From: Paralithodes platypus
Taxonomy: Eukaryota > Arthropoda > Malacostraca > Decapoda > Lithodidae
Length of the DNA stretch: 64,000 nt
Assembly (NCBI GenBank): GCA_032716605.1
Contig: CM064492.1
Location: 52,878,084 to 52,942,083, forward strand
Reading direction: 5' to 3'
The notes beneath the pieces were generated by a model. The model was not told the origin of the DNA and ran no database searches. It was given only the letters and a program-made list of their open reading frames with translations. Position 1 is the first letter of the stretch. Each line of letters opens with the position of its first letter. Position numbers and translations under genes: made by a program. This document shows positions 12,186 through 25,766 of this stretch, in pieces.

Positions 12186-12688
12186 TACTCAATACTAAAT
12201 ATATGTATATATATATATTATAATGAGAAGAGAGGAACAGAGAGAGGATTGGGAAAGTAATTTATTCCTTTCGTATAGCAGATGATAAAATGTGTGTTTT
12301 TTTAAATGGGAACCTGTATTATTTTTCTGATGTTGATTGGAAGGTTATGAGATGTTGTCAAACATCGAGGGATCTTCGTTTTTAGCTAGTCTCTAATAGC
12401 TTATGAAGGTACTGTTAGGTATTGTTTTGTATCAGGCTGTTTATTTGGATTCTTACCTCTTTACTATTTCCTTGTAACAGTTGTAGGTTCGGCGATGGCT
12501 GGAAACGTATTAATTAGGAAATTTTATATAGAGGTTTCTTTTAAGTAAACACCTTTGTTTTTTCTTATTTATTTACCAAGAAAATAGAGTTCTGATACGT
12601 TTAATTATAGAGAGTACTAACTCTTAACTGCAAGGTTTGTGAAGATAATGTATCGACCCTGTAGGAAGTACCCGTAACTTTAAAATAA
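12186..12688. other. No recognisable feature
   Basis: AT-rich DNA with a short TA run near 12200. No ORF or repeat structure stands out until the inverted repeat begins. Confidence 0.5.
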
Positions 12689-12993
12689 CTGTATAATAGT
12701 CCAGATGCCAAATGGCCATTTCCAGTCAAAGCGTGTTGTGACATCATTATGATGTTTTTTGGTGGATTCATCATCTCTGAGCTATTCTGAATCAGAATCA
12801 GCCTGGTGACAGACTGGCACCCTTGAGGAATTTGTAGTAGAGGCAAAAAACAAAATGGCCGCCCCGATCTCTGATAAATTCTGTTTCGGGCAATATCTTC
12901 ATTTCTAATGCACTTACAAACGTAATTTTGATGTCTACTATTATGTTTTCCGGGTCAAGGAATCCATTGATGATAGTATTAAAGGTGTACACA
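12689..12993. repeat. Left inverted repeat of the nuclease-carrying unit
   Basis: The reverse complement of about 12729-12993 matches 15441-15706 nearly base for base with scattered substitutions. The outer 40 bases are less conserved and need an indel to align. It contains GGCGGCCATTTTG read on the minus strand. Confidence 0.85.
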
Positions 12994-13017
12994 TAACACT
13001 TGAATCATACTTTCAGG

Positions 13018-15116
13018 ATGGCATCCACTGATGGCATCCATCTGTGGGCAGTTGCAGAGATGATTCCCTACTTCTTTGCTGCCAGTCATTGTAATTATGC
13101 AAGGTATGGTCTGTATTATCTTCGATCCATGGAGCGTCTGCCAGCCAATCTTCTTAAAGAGTTCATGAATGGTAAACACGTTATGCGTCACAACCCAGGC
13201 ACATGGAATGCCATATGGTCGGATATGTTTATAGAGTCAACATTTATGAGAAATGGCCATGAATCTGGCGGACTCACAGGATTGACTCTGAAACCATCGG
13301 CTGTCACAAGATGGGCTCTGAGCCTGCATATCTGCAGTCAGCTACGTGGTGATCTAATGGCAATGAAAGTCAAGCAAAAGAACAAGATCGTCACAACTCA
13401 CAAAGAAGAGATGCCAGGAAGGATTGCAAGTGACTCATCTGTTCGTCAGAAGATTCAAAATGCGCTAGCAAGTTATATCGATCCTCTGGCAACTGACACT
13501 CACCCACCTGGCCTCCTTAACATCGTCACAGGTCTTCATGCAACAGAGAAGGTAAACGTTGATGAATCTCTCAAGATTGGACGACAACAGATGATAGAAT
13601 TTGAGTCTGGATGGCCAACAAGCTTCAACAAAACACTAACCAAAAAGGTGACTTTGATGCCTTCAACCAAAAAGACCATCAAGTTGAATGGAAAGCCTGT
13701 GTATGACATGGAATTGATATACACCCGAGTCATATGTCTCCAACAACACAGAGATATTGATATCAAGGAAGTCCTCTCCAATGAACTATCTCCTGTGCCA
13801 GCATCCTTGTTTGATGAGAGTGGTGCAATGCGGGCTCAGTCAAAAGCAGTTTTGAAGAAGAAACTCCAAGTTGAGCAATCAAGTCGAACCCTAGGTGTTT
13901 CAGATGCTGTCATCATCGACGGATGTGCCATGTTATGGACTGTGCACTGGCCCACAAATGTGATTATGTGATGAACTTCATGAGGACCATCAAGTACCAC
14001 CTTGAGTGTTGTGATGTGTATTTGATTTTCGACAGGTACATCAAAACTAGCACAAAACAAATGACAAGATCCAGTCGTGCAGGTCATGATGCAAGTCGAA
14101 AACATCAACTCAACTTACATACACCACTTCCAGCACAAAAAGTGGTCCTCAATGTAGTCTACAACAAAGTACAACTCATTGATTTAATCTGTCAGTATCT
14201 GATTACCCACATAGTGAACAACCAGACCAAACTGGTTATCACTGGAAAAGATCCTACACCAATACAAATATGGAACAATTCCACTATCCAGAGACAAAAT
14301 TTGAAAACACTTCATGAGGAAGCGGATGTCATCATCGTCCATCACTTAGCTCAAATTGTATCAAATGTTAGTTGGGACTCGCATATCAAAGTGATCAGTG
14401 ATGATACAGATGTCTTTGTTCTGCTGATTAATTTCTACCTAAAAGAAAAGATGGCTGTGAATGTTAGTATGGAGAGTCCAAGTGCTGGGAGGGTAAACAT
14501 AGACATTCGTGAAACTGCATTGAAACACAAACACATCACTAAATACCTGCCTGCTGTACATGCTCTGACTGGATGTGATACTGTGTCTTATTTGTTTGGA
14601 ATTGGAAAAGCTACAGCCTTGAAGGTACTAATGGCTGGACATCACCCAGCCTTACTTGGTGAACTGGAAGCAAATGAAGAAAAGATGATATGTGAGGCAA
14701 CTACTTTCATTGCTGCATGTTATGGGTCAAAAGTGGAAGGTGATATGAACACACATAGGTATGCAATGTGGAAGTCTAAGATGGCCAACTCCAAGATTAC
14801 CTCTGCTCCAAAAACTGAAATAATTGCCTCCATCGTGCGAGGCCTTTATTCAGCATGTACATCGCGCTCATCATCAAGTCATGATATGGAATTCGGCTAT
14901 TCAGGCACACCCTCCGAATTTGGATGTCATTCAGTATGGATGGCAAGAAGGTGAAGATGGTGCACTGTCTCCAACCACACTTCCAAATGATGTGCCTGCT
15001 GCACCTGTCAACATTCTGCAGCTGATCAAGTGTGGATGCACCAGCACCCAGCCATGTTCCACTGGCAGGTGTGGTTGTGTGGCAGCACAGATCATGTTCA
15101 ATGTTTTTCAATTGTA
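13018..15116 (+). pseudogene. FEN/XPG-like (PIN-fold) nuclease family gene, copy 2
   Basis: The best start is ATG at 13018, just inside the left inverted repeat. One frame runs to about 13960, a second from there to about 14820, and a third to the stop at 15115, so there are two frameshifts. Motifs match copy 1 but are better preserved: VIIDGCAM (Asp at 13918), YLIFDRY followed by a TRSSR basic stretch (Asp at 14031), LHEEAD (14310-14327), SDDTDVFVLL (Asp at 14400, 14403 and 14409) and ALTGCDTVSYLFGIGKATAL (Asp at 14577), which resembles the helix-hairpin region of FEN1. The tail is Cys-rich (IKCGCTSTQPCSTGRCGC). Compared with copy 1 it lacks roughly the first 180 residues, so it may be an internally deleted derivative. 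Sequence divergence shows the two copies are different subfamilies, not a recent duplication. Confidence 0.7.
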
Positions 15117-15440
15117 ATGCTGGATCAGATTGTTGTAATAAACAGACGAAGGCAGTAGCTATGAACCAGGACGAAGATGACGAAGATTGAATATTGTGTA
15201 GAACATTGTTGAGAACGTGTGCTACAGTCGTGCCAATAGAGTTAATATTAGTTTGCCTCAAATGTGTACATTTCAAACCATATACTAGTTTTCTCAATTG
15301 ATGTTTAAGTTGCGATGGACAGTCAGTTCTGGAGGGTATTATGAATTCAATATTTTATTTGAAGGTATCAGTGGAACTGGAAAATAACAATTATACATAT
15401 ATTATTTGTGACTATCTTGAAATTATGATACAAGAATTAT

Positions 15441-15731
15441 TTGTACACCTTTAATATTATCATTAATGGATTCCTTGACCCTGAAAACATAATAGTAGAC
15501 ATCAAAATTACGTTTGTAAGTGCCTTAGAAATGAAGATATTGCCTGAAATAGAATTTATCAGAGATCGGGGTGGCCATTTTGTTTTTTGCCTCTACTACA
15601 AATTCCTCAAGGGTGCCAGTCTGTCACCCGGCTGATTCTGATTCAGGATAGCTCAGAGATGATGAATCCACCAAAAAACTTCATAATGACGTCACAACAC
15701 GCTCTTTCACGATTCCGCTGGACTATAAAGT
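15441..15731. repeat. Right inverted repeat of the nuclease-carrying unit
   Basis: Partner of 12689-12993. The inner edge is TTGTACACCTTTAATA and the outer edge CTGGACTATAAAG. The translated inverted repeats differ at only two of 64 residues over their central part, so the arms have stayed similar although the gene has decayed. Confidence 0.85.
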
Positions 15732-17939
<2,208 letters not shown>

Positions 17940-18184
17940 TAGAGAGTAGGGGGAGAGGGAGAGGAAAAGAGAGGGAGAGGGAGGGGATGGACGGAGGATC
18001 GCGTAAGTAGACTAATTTTGAGGTAAATTGGGAAAAGTGGTGCTTCAGGCACGTTGGTCGATAAAGATAGGGAACCATTGAATAGATACATGGATAAGTA
18101 GAGTAATGTATATTGCCAAAGATATTGACCCTTCCACTATATTGACAATTTACTTAATATTATTCTAGACGGACATACGGACAA

Positions 18185-18206
18185 AGAGAGAGAGAGAGAG
18201 AGAGAG
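18185..18206. repeat. Short (GA)n at the 3' end of a LINE
   Basis: About eleven GA units directly abutting the 3' terminus of the LINE at 18207-21020. Confidence 0.9.
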
Positions 18207-21020
18207 TTACAAGGAATATTTATTATATAACAGACCTTGCTGTCCATTCCGAGGAGATACTTGAAGTGGAAGGAGATAAACTGTTTAGTGCACTACAATC
18301 ATTACAGAGTGCAAAATACTATCTACTCCCTTCTTGAACTGCTCTATTGAAGAACTGTTTACAACTTCTGAAGGAAGTTTGTTCCAGGTAGAACAGATCT
18401 TATATGTGAAAAAGTTTCCACAAATACTAGTACTGAACCTTTTCAATTCTAATTTCCAGCCATGGTTGCGTGTTGTATTGAGGCTAATCATTTTTCTATA
18501 ATCCACATTGTCAAACCCGATAAGAATTTTAAAAACTTCAATGAGCTGACCTCGTAGTCAGCAGAAAGAGATCAAGACCTCTCAACCGGTCCTCATAGCT
18601 CAGTCTTCTAAGGGATGGAATAAGCTTTGTAGCCCTAGCTTTTACTCTTTCCAGTCGCTCTACATCTTTCCTGAGTGCTGGAGACCAGAATTGATCAGCA
18701 TACTCCAGGAGAGGCCGTATTAGAGCGTTGTTAATTGTGAGGACTGTTTCCTTATTTCTATAGGCTACTCAAATTGCCTCATAATACCCTATAGCCCAAT
18801 AATTTCCGAGCTTTCTTTTCTACTTCAATGTACTACTTGGAAAACGTTAGGTCACTGCTAATCAGAACACCCAAATCCTTTTCCAAGTCAGTCACTTCCA
18901 GAGGCATTCCCTATAGCGAATAACGTGACTTGGGGTTTGCTTGGCCGATATGCATCACCTTGCAATTTTCCAAGTTTAGAGGCATCGGCCATGTCTCCGA
19001 CCATTCACCCAGTCTGTTGAGGTCCATCCTGAGCTGTTCAACCCCTTTGGGGTTTTTCACATTCATTCCAAGCTTTATGTCATCTGCAAACTTAGAGATC
19101 ACACTGAACAGACCAATATCTATGTCATTCACATATATGATAAACAGAAGTGGGCCATAGGCAGATCCCTGTGTAATTGCAGAAGTGACTGGAGTCCAGT
19201 CAGAATAAACACCATTGATTACCACTCGTTGTTGTCTACCTGTTAGCCAACTTTCTATCCAATTTGTGACCTCTGTATTGATACCTAGTGCACTCACTTT
19301 TGACATTAGCCTGCAATGAGGCACTTTGTTAAAAGGTTTTTGAAAATTTAAGTAAAGGATGTCTAAGTCTACTTTCATACTCACTCAGCATTTGATGGAA
19401 AATTTCCAGCAAATTGGTAAGACATGATCGGTGTCGCCTGAGTCCGTGTCGGGAATCTGTAATTAAATTGTAATTAAATTGTAATTAAATCTGTAAATAC
19501 TTGTAGTCAAGTATCATATCTACTAGTATCCCTTCTAATAGTTTACTATGATAGAAGTCAAGCTAGTTTACCAATAATTCTTGGCTCTCGTGACCCCCTT
19601 TCTTAACGATTGGGGTCACATTGGCCAGTTTCAAGTCTTCAGGGACCTCTCCATTTTCTAGTGATTATATGAATGTCTGCCAAGAAAAGTGCGATTTCAT
19701 CTCGCACTTCTCGTACAACTCGGGGAAGAAAGCTATCTGGGGCGGATGACTTGAACCTATTTAACTTATCGGTATCTATTATTTTTGCTACCTCATATGG
19801 GGTAGCCTACATCTAATTCTGCTAAGAACTTCACCCTCATGCACTAATCCTGGACTTGGCATGTCATTAGTATTTTCCCTTGTGAATACTAAGGCAAAAT
19901 AGTAGTTTAGGGATTTTGCTATATCAGTGTTAGTGGTTCGTAGTTGGCCTTTTGGATCCTTTAGAGGTCCAATGCTACTTTTGAATGGCTTCCTGCTGTT
20001 CACATAGCTAAAGAACTCTTTAGGACTCATTTGCAGAGGGCTGCAACCCTGAGTTCTTCTTTCCACTTTGCTTCCTTTATAAGAGATTTCACTCTTTTAC
20101 ACATATTTTTGAAGAAATTAAATCTCTTTGGTCTTGACTTCTTTTGGCCTTTCTGTATGCAATCTTTCTCTTTCTAATTGCTGAAGCTATGTCACTTGTG
20201 AACAATTTTGGTTGGGTTGAGCCTTATTTGGTAAGTTTATTAGGAACGAATGCAGCTTGTCGATCCATAAACTGCTGTTTGAATAGCACCAAATCACATT
20301 AGCATTCTCACCCTCAAGTCTGATCTAGGATAAGCTTCCCCGAAGGCCTTCAAAATTTGCACAACGGAAGTTTAGTTTTGTACACTGAGGACTGGTGGGT
20401 CTGCTGCTAAAGGTGCGAAGAGAGAACCTAACTAGATTGTGGTCACTACCTCCAAGTGATAAGCTGGTCACACTTTGATCTTCAGTGGTGAACACAAGAT
20501 CTAGTATATTGTTGCCTCTAGTTGGCTAGTTCACCCACTGGGATAAAGGGTTATCATTAGAAAAGTCCACAAGACGCCTACCTTCAGCATCGGCAGTTCT
20601 TGCTTCCCAGTTTACTAGGCAATTGAAGTCACCTAATATCACACTTGTTTTACCCTCGATAACAACACTCAGTCTTGTATATAGAAGTTCATCCTTTTCA
20701 ACATTTTGATCCTATAGAATAGATAGAGTTACCTAGATTGAGGTCTACTCCAAGCAGTTCATGTTCTGACATGATCTTGCAGTCAATTAGAATTAGAAAA
20801 TGTCTGATGTACAAGAGAATTCTGCCCCTTTCCTGCATGGTTCAGTCTTTGTGGAACATTCTATATCCAGATATTTTAAATTCCCCAACATAATCTCTGG
20901 TATGACTGTGAATCCAGGATTCAGTGATAGCCACTACATCGAAGCATTCTGTAATAATGTAATATAATGCCCGAAGTTCGGATAATTTATTCCTAATTGA
21001 CCTGGCATTAAATAATAATA
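18207..21020 (-). pseudogene. CR1-like LINE with endonuclease, reverse transcriptase and C-terminal remnants
   Basis: On the minus strand, from 21020 downward: an endonuclease start (VLLFNARSIRNKLSELRALY, then DVVAITESW), decayed endonuclease to about 20300, a PKEFFSYVNSRK linker near 20020, and a reverse transcriptase block at 19384-18911 with LNFQKPFNKVPH, SAITQGSAYGPLLFIIYVND and SKFADDIKLG (intact FADD). The C-terminal NFFTYKICSTWNKLPSEVV block is at 18506-18285. Stops and frameshifts abound between blocks. Both ends touch GA microsatellites (18185-18206 and 21024-21106). It probably carried an upstream part that is missing. Confidence 0.85.
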
Positions 21021-21021
21021 C

Positions 21022-21023
<2 letters not shown>

Positions 21024-21110
<87 letters not shown>
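21024..21110. repeat. (GA)n microsatellite at the 5' end of the LINE
   Basis: About 41 GA units, then AAGA-rich purine DNA to 21143. Confidence 0.97.
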
Positions 21111-21111
<1 letters not shown>

Positions 21112-21213
21112 AAGAAAGAAAGGAGAGTGAAGAGAGGGAGAGCAAGCCACCTGTTGAAGCCAGTACGATTAGGCCTAGCCCACGCCAGCAGAAACCCGAG
21201 AGAGAGAGAGAGA

Positions 21214-21400
21214 GTACAATGGAAGTCAAGCAACAACAGGGTTAGCGACCCCTCGAGGTTGCATACCCTCTAAATCACTGGTGTTCAACAGTGGCTTAGA
21301 GTGGGTAAGGGGCAATTGGAAAGGGAAATACTGCCCAAGGACTAATGTAGGCTGTATTGGATAAATATTGGGATAACATCCTGACTGACCTATTTCGTTG
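21214..21400 (-). mobile_element. 3' end fragment of the LINE family also found at 54381 and 57408
   Basis: GTACAATGGAAGTCAAGCAA followed by TTAGAGTGGGTAAGGGGCAA matches the 3' terminal regions of the two LINE copies in the 54-58 kb satellite. It abuts GA repeats (21199-21213) at its 3' terminus. It is heavily 5'-truncated. Confidence 0.7.
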
Positions 21401-21730
21401 GGGCAAAAATATTTATACTCATATCTCACGTGTAGGCTATTAGAAATATACAGTATATATATATATATATATATATATATTGAGAGAGAGATAGAGATAG
21501 ACAGAGAGACAGACAGACAGATAGATATATAGATAGATATGTGTAGATAGCTATGTGTGTGTGTGTAAAAAGAGAGAGAGCAAGATAGTGAGAGAAAGGT
21601 TAGATAGTGCATATGGCCTGAGAGTGTGAGGGATGGGAGTGAATGATATGGTTGAAAGTGAGTGATGGAAGAGAGATACTGTGACAGGAGAGAGAGAGAG
21701 TGAGTGAGATGGGAGGGGGGGGGGGGGAGA
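21401..21730. repeat. Simple-sequence tract: (TA)n, GATA/GACA, GA and a G-run
   Basis: (TA)n at about 21455-21480, mixed GATA/GACA units at 21482-21545, GA-rich DNA to 21705 and a G-run at 21715-21727. Confidence 0.85.
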
Positions 21731-21944
21731 AGGCACCATATTGTTACCCTAGACTCAGTTTCCCGCTTACCTTTTATTAGTACAGGTAAGCATATTAGTT
21801 AGCCTTAAACCGTGTTGATATTTTATGTGAAACCAAGACAAAAGGACATCACGATACTTCCAATACGCGCAACCAGTGGTATACTGTACAAGTCATGGGA
21901 TTCTCAATGGTAAGTGATATTAACTTATAATTTCACTGTTGTAC

Positions 21945-22520
21945 TAACAAACTGTTATTCCGTGCTGACTCCCTGCCTAGGCAATCTCTTCCGTCTCTGT
22001 CTTTCCTTTAACATCTTCCATTCTTGCTGTAAGTTTCCTCTCATTCAACCTGTCCCAAAGAAGGGTGACCGCTCTCAACCCTCTATCTATCGTCCGTCCA
22101 ATTGCTCTCATTTCTTGCATATATATGTATTTTTTTTTTTAAATTATTCTTATTTTAAAATTTCTTAAACATTTATCTTCCTATATTCGTCTTTCAGATC
22201 ACCAGTGTGGTTTTCTCAAGGGGTGCTCTACTGGTGATCCCCTTAATTACCATACTAACTCTTGGTCATCCTCCTTTTGGAACTTCGGTGAAACCTTTTT
22301 TTATTGCGTTAGACATATCAAAAGTCTGTGCCTTTATCTCTAATTTATTTTCTGGCCGTTTCATAACTGCGGCTGTGGATGGCTCACTCACTTCCTCAAC
22401 CTATTAGCTCTGGTGTTCCTTAGGGTTCCATTTATAATAATTATTAATGATCTCAAGTGAACCTCTAGTCCTACTCACTCATATGCTGATGTTTACGCTA
22501 TTCAGCTAGTTTTCTACAAT
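21945..22520 (+). pseudogene. Jockey-like LINE reverse transcriptase fragment
   Basis: Plus-strand translation shows LFRLCLSFNIFHSCCKFPLI and QPVPKKGDRSQPSIYRPSN (the conserved NYRPI region), then a T/A-rich interruption at about 22110-22190. It continues DHQCGFLKG-S-TGDPL, LDISKVC (motif A, decayed) and YADVYAIQL (motif C, changed from YADD). Frameshifts and stops are present. Confidence 0.75.
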
Positions 22521-22565
22521 GTCCCACCATGTAATCAAGCCAATACTCACGTGATGAAGCCATAG

Positions 22566-22678
22566 TTAAGGGCAAACAAAAAGTACACTGGTCGAAAATA
22601 GCAAAGACAATAAAAACCGTCAATATTCATTAAACAATATCACAATAACCCCCTAGACGCTGCACCAGAGAGTCTTAA
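22566..22678. mobile_element. Partial TTAA-F element (F4)
   Basis: A terminal third of the F family, ending CACCAGAGAGTCTTAA. The TTAA at 22675-22678 is shared with B1. Confidence 0.5.
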
Positions 22679-23061
22679 GGGAGCCCACCTTGCTTTTTTT
22701 CTCTTTCTCTCCCTCTCTCTTTGGCTTGTATCCATTCGGCCCCATTCAGCCTACTATTTTAAGACGTTTACCCCCATCCAGGTGTCGATATTTTTCTGGC
22801 GAGCGGTAGCGAGCCAGCATATATATATTTTTGTTTTGAGAGCAAGCTAAATTTGTACATTTTTCGATAGAAAAATTTCTCCGGCGAAGCCGGATTTCTC
22901 CATACAATGCTGGCTCGCTATCGCTCGCCAGAAAGAAATCGACACCTGGATGGGGATAAACGTCTTAAAACAGTTGGCTGAATGGGGCCGAATGGATACA
23001 AACCAGGGAAAGAGAAAAAAGGAGAGAAAGATAAAAAAAAAAAAACGGTGACCCCCCTTAA
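22675..23061. mobile_element. TTAA-B family foldback MITE (B1)
   Basis: Defines family B. It is TTAA-bounded, about 385 bp, with most of its length an imperfect palindrome. Each arm carries TGTATCCATTCGGCCCCATT, GGTGTCGAT and a GGCGAGCGATAGCGAGCC block. The centre has TTTTTCGATAGAAAAAT and a CCGGCGAAGCCGG hairpin. The outer ends differ (GGGAGCCCACCTCGC versus GGGGGGTCACCG). Confidence 0.75.
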
Positions 23062-23257
23062 CAAATATTATGTACACATAAATACAGTGTATATCTCTTG
23101 TATGACTGTTGCCTAGAGGGTTGTTTGGCCAGCCAGTTTTAACAGCTGATCATGCCTCTCTACACTCTCAATAATTATGGGTAGGAAAGTGGTATATACA
23201 TTGTCCATAATGATCTACCCATTAAAAGGTATATTGGCAGTGATAATCCCATCTAAT
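23062..23257. other. Flanking repeat that hosts B elements
   Basis: Sequence like ATTGTCCATAATGATCTACCC and GGTATATTGGCAGTGATAA recurs on both sides of B3 (29424-29470 and 29856-29890) and near 40790-40850. It appears to be an older dispersed repeat with a TTAA target. Confidence 0.45.
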
Positions 23258-23638
23258 TTAAGGGGGGTCACCTGCTTTTTTTATCTTTCTCTCCTTTTCT
23301 CTCTCACTCTGGCTTGTATCCATTCGGCCCCATTCAGCCAACTGTTTTAAGACTTTTATCCCCATCTAGGTGTCGATATCTTCCTGGCGAGCGATAGCGA
23401 GCCAGCATAGTATAGAGAAATCCGGCTTTGCCGGAGACATTTTTCTATCGAAAAACGTACAAATTTAGGTTGCTCTCAAAACAAAAATATATATATGCTG
23501 GCTCGCTACCGCTCACCAGGAAACTATTGACACCTGGATGGGAGTAAACTTCTTAAGCCAGTAGGCTGAATGGGGCCGAATGGATACAAGCCAAAGAGAG
23601 AGGGAGAGAAAGAAAAACAGCGAGGTGGGCTCCCTTAA
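23258..23638. mobile_element. TTAA-B family foldback MITE (B2), inverted relative to B1
   Basis: TTAA at 23258-23261 and 23635-23638. The GGGGGGTCACC end is on the left and GCGAGGTGGGCTCCC on the right. Confidence 0.75.
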
Positions 23639-23814
23639 GTGTAAGTGTTTGCCCTAATTATATTGGGTAGAATACAGGAAGCGAAATCGAATACATTGGC
23701 AACAGCCTATCAAATTTGTCAGTGCGAAGTTTTGGTATAAGCTTCGGCACTATTATCTATTTATATTCATTTCACTCCAACACCAAACACTTCCCAAAGA
23801 AATGAATGAAAGCA

Positions 23815-24010
23815 AGCATGTGATCAACCGGGATTGAACCTGGGTTACCACATACACATGAATGAAAGCAAGCATGTGATCAACCGGGATTGAACCTGGG
23901 TTACCACATACACATGAATGAAAGCAAGCATGTGATCAACCGGGATTGAACCTGGGTTACCACATACACATTTTAAACACTCTAACCATTACACCATCAC
24001 CACAGACCGT
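23815..24010 (-). repeat. tRNA-derived SINE relic with a triplicated B-box segment
   Basis: The minus strand reads an A-box-like TGGTGTAATGGTTAGAGTG (23997-23979), then GGTTCAATCCCGG (B box). The 56-bp segment with the B box is repeated three times in tandem (23815-23980). No intact cloverleaf is present. Confidence 0.65.
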
Positions 24011-24312
24011 AGTATAGGCAAAAGTGGTATCCCACCTTCATGACTATGTGAATTTATCTTTGTATGCTTAATACAAATGTGTTCATGATCCTAACTAAGC
24101 AAGCCTTGAATATAAAGGCTTTGTTTATGTCTTTTGAAGGATATTTTTGTCGCTAATAACTAGTAAGATGACTTTGTTCTTTACTGTAGAGCCAATCTAA
24201 GCCTATAGCCACTGTCACACGAGCACTTTTTCCGGCAATTATCTATGAGCAAGTTTTTTCTGGTATTATTTTTAGGCTCTTTCACATGGGGGATACTAGA
24301 CTGGCAGTAGAT
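24011..24312. other. No clear feature
   Basis: Short stretch without ORFs. The phrase CACTGTCACACGAGCAC near 24211 faintly resembles the H-family end at 52240, too weak to call. Confidence 0.4.
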
Positions 24313-24576
24313 GATTTTTTTTTGTTTTTTTGTCAATATTAAGACTTTTTGTGCCCTTTAGGTGTTGATTTTTTGCTGGCGAGCGATAGCGAGCCTCTAA
24401 TTTTAGAAGGAAGCGGCCTTTGGCTGGGACATTTTTATACCGAAAAATTTACAAATTTATCTTGAAAGGGAGTCTAGGGTGTGTTTTTCTAAGTTTGATG
24501 GGAAGTCTAGCGAGGAAACTCAAGAATATATTTATAAATAAATATATAGACCTAAAACCAAGCACAACCCCCTTAA
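24313..24576 (+). mobile_element. TTAA-A family MITE, left-truncated (A6)
   Basis: Starts inside the consensus at the TGTCAATATTAAGAC block. It ends with CCCCCTTAA (TTAA at 24573-24576). Confidence 0.65.
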
Positions 24577-24683
24577 TACACTCCTATTGTTCCAGCACCC
24601 TCCACTTTATCTCTGCAATACGGGGTGGCATATATCTATTTCTGGCGTGCATTACTTAGATCGCCATACTAAGGGTGCGACAA

Positions 24684-24830
24684 TAGATCACCCTCACTCA
24701 AGTAAGGGTTTCATAGCCACCTAACTAACTACTCCGCTATTCTGTGTCTCATGTTAGATCACCCTCACTCAAGTAAGGGTTTCATAGCCACCTAACTAAC
24801 TACTCCGCTATTCTGTGTCTCATGTTAGAT
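24684..24830. repeat. 71-bp tandem duplication
   Basis: The unit starting TAGATCACCCTCACTCAAGT occurs twice at 24684-24754 and 24755-24825, apparently identical. A 27-bp duplication containing TTTACCTACATTATCATGG lies at about 24888-24943. Confidence 0.9.
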
Positions 24831-24984
24831 CATCTTTATTCCATTACCTACTGTAAATGCGATGTTATTTTCTGTTTACTATTACTATTTCCCTTTACCT
24901 ACATTATCATGGTATTTCCCTTTACCTACATTATCATGGTATTTTATTTCATGCACAATTGCCTGCAGTGAAAGGTGTTACAGT

Positions 24985-25766
24985 ACACGTTTTCTTGGAC
25001 AATTCTGACAACTCGCTGCTGTCTACCTGTTAGCCAACTTTCTATCTATTTTGTTACTTCATTACTGATGCCAATTGCTCTCACTTTGGAGTCACACTGA
25101 GAAGCTTCCAGTCTTCGGGTGCCTCTCCAGTTTCTAATGATATATTGAAGATTTCCAATAAAAGGGGTGCCATTTCATCGCACACTTTCTTGCATGACTC
25201 TGAGAAGAAATTCATCTTTGCCAAATGACTTAAACTTATTTAGGTTGTCCATTCGTTTTGCCACCTCCACTGGCTGTTAGGCTGCTGTTAGGCAGCATAG
25301 GCTGTTAGGAGACTGCCCAATCGTATCGTCCTGCTTGGGAATCGAACCCCGGTCTTATGGTTGTGAGCCAAGCGTGTTAAACCAATACACCATGTACTGT
25401 AAAACATCAAGTGTATGCAAGGGTGTGAACATGGTAGGCCTATATATACAGTATACTGTACAGTATGATCATTGGATATTTTGATTAACCTTTCTATTCT
25501 TATGTTAGATGGGTATATGACTATCAGTATACCATTAAAAGTGTAAATTTTAATGGACACTTGAATTTCCCTCTTCATACCAAAATTATTGACAATGTAT
25601 GTCATATACATCATATGTTTTTGTTAGTAATTCACCCTCATTAACTAATTCTGTACGGTATCTGAAATGTCACTGGTATCTTCTCTTGTAAATACTGGAA
25701 CAAATTATTTATATAAAGATTCAGCCATTTCAATGCCCGAGACTTATAGTTGGCCTGCTGCATCCT
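24985..25766 (-). pseudogene. CR1-like LINE fragment interrupted by a SINE
   Basis: Minus-strand segments match the LINE at 18.2-21 kb: CTGTCTACCTGTTAGCCAAC (near 25019) corresponds to the site near 19236, and the CCAGTCTTCGGGTGCCTCTCC region (25109) to the region near 19635, with the intervening sequence deleted. The pieces at 24985-25294 and 25615-25766 are separated by the repeat at 25295-25614. Confidence 0.6.
25295..25614 (-). mobile_element. 320-bp repeat with tRNA-like segment (copy 1 of 2)
   Basis: The minus strand contains GGTGTATTGGTTTAACACG (A-box-like), CTTGGCTCACAACCATAAG (anticodon-arm-like, CAC in the loop) and GGGGTTCGATTCCC (B box). The tRNA-like part is at the 3' end of the minus-strand repeat. 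It is nearly identical to 26977-27296. Confidence 0.65.

Larger units (their letters stand above)
12689..15731 (+). mobile_element. Inverted-repeat-bounded unit carrying a FEN-like nuclease pseudogene
   Basis: Two inverted repeats (12689-12993 and 15441-15731) flank a single degenerate gene (13018-15116). The outermost matching bases are TAGTCCAG on the left and CTGGACTA on the right, with TAA next to each, so a 2- or 3-bp target duplication (TA or TAA) is possible. The layout of TIR, gene, TIR over about 3.0 kb is that of a class II transposon, but no known transposase domain is present. Alternatively a host gene was captured between foldback arms, or the nuclease-like protein takes part in mobilisation. 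The mobile status is inference. Confidence 0.6.

Noticed and set aside
12798..12992. The 64-codon frames at 12992-12798 (minus) and 15441-15635 (plus) as a conserved small protein
   Set aside because: They are the two arms of one inverted repeat, so their similarity reflects repeat identity, not independent conservation.
25320..25390. A functional tRNA-Val-like gene
   Set aside because: The anticodon arm and B box are recognisable, but I could not pair an acceptor stem and no T-run terminator is placed correctly; a SINE or tRNA relic is more likely.
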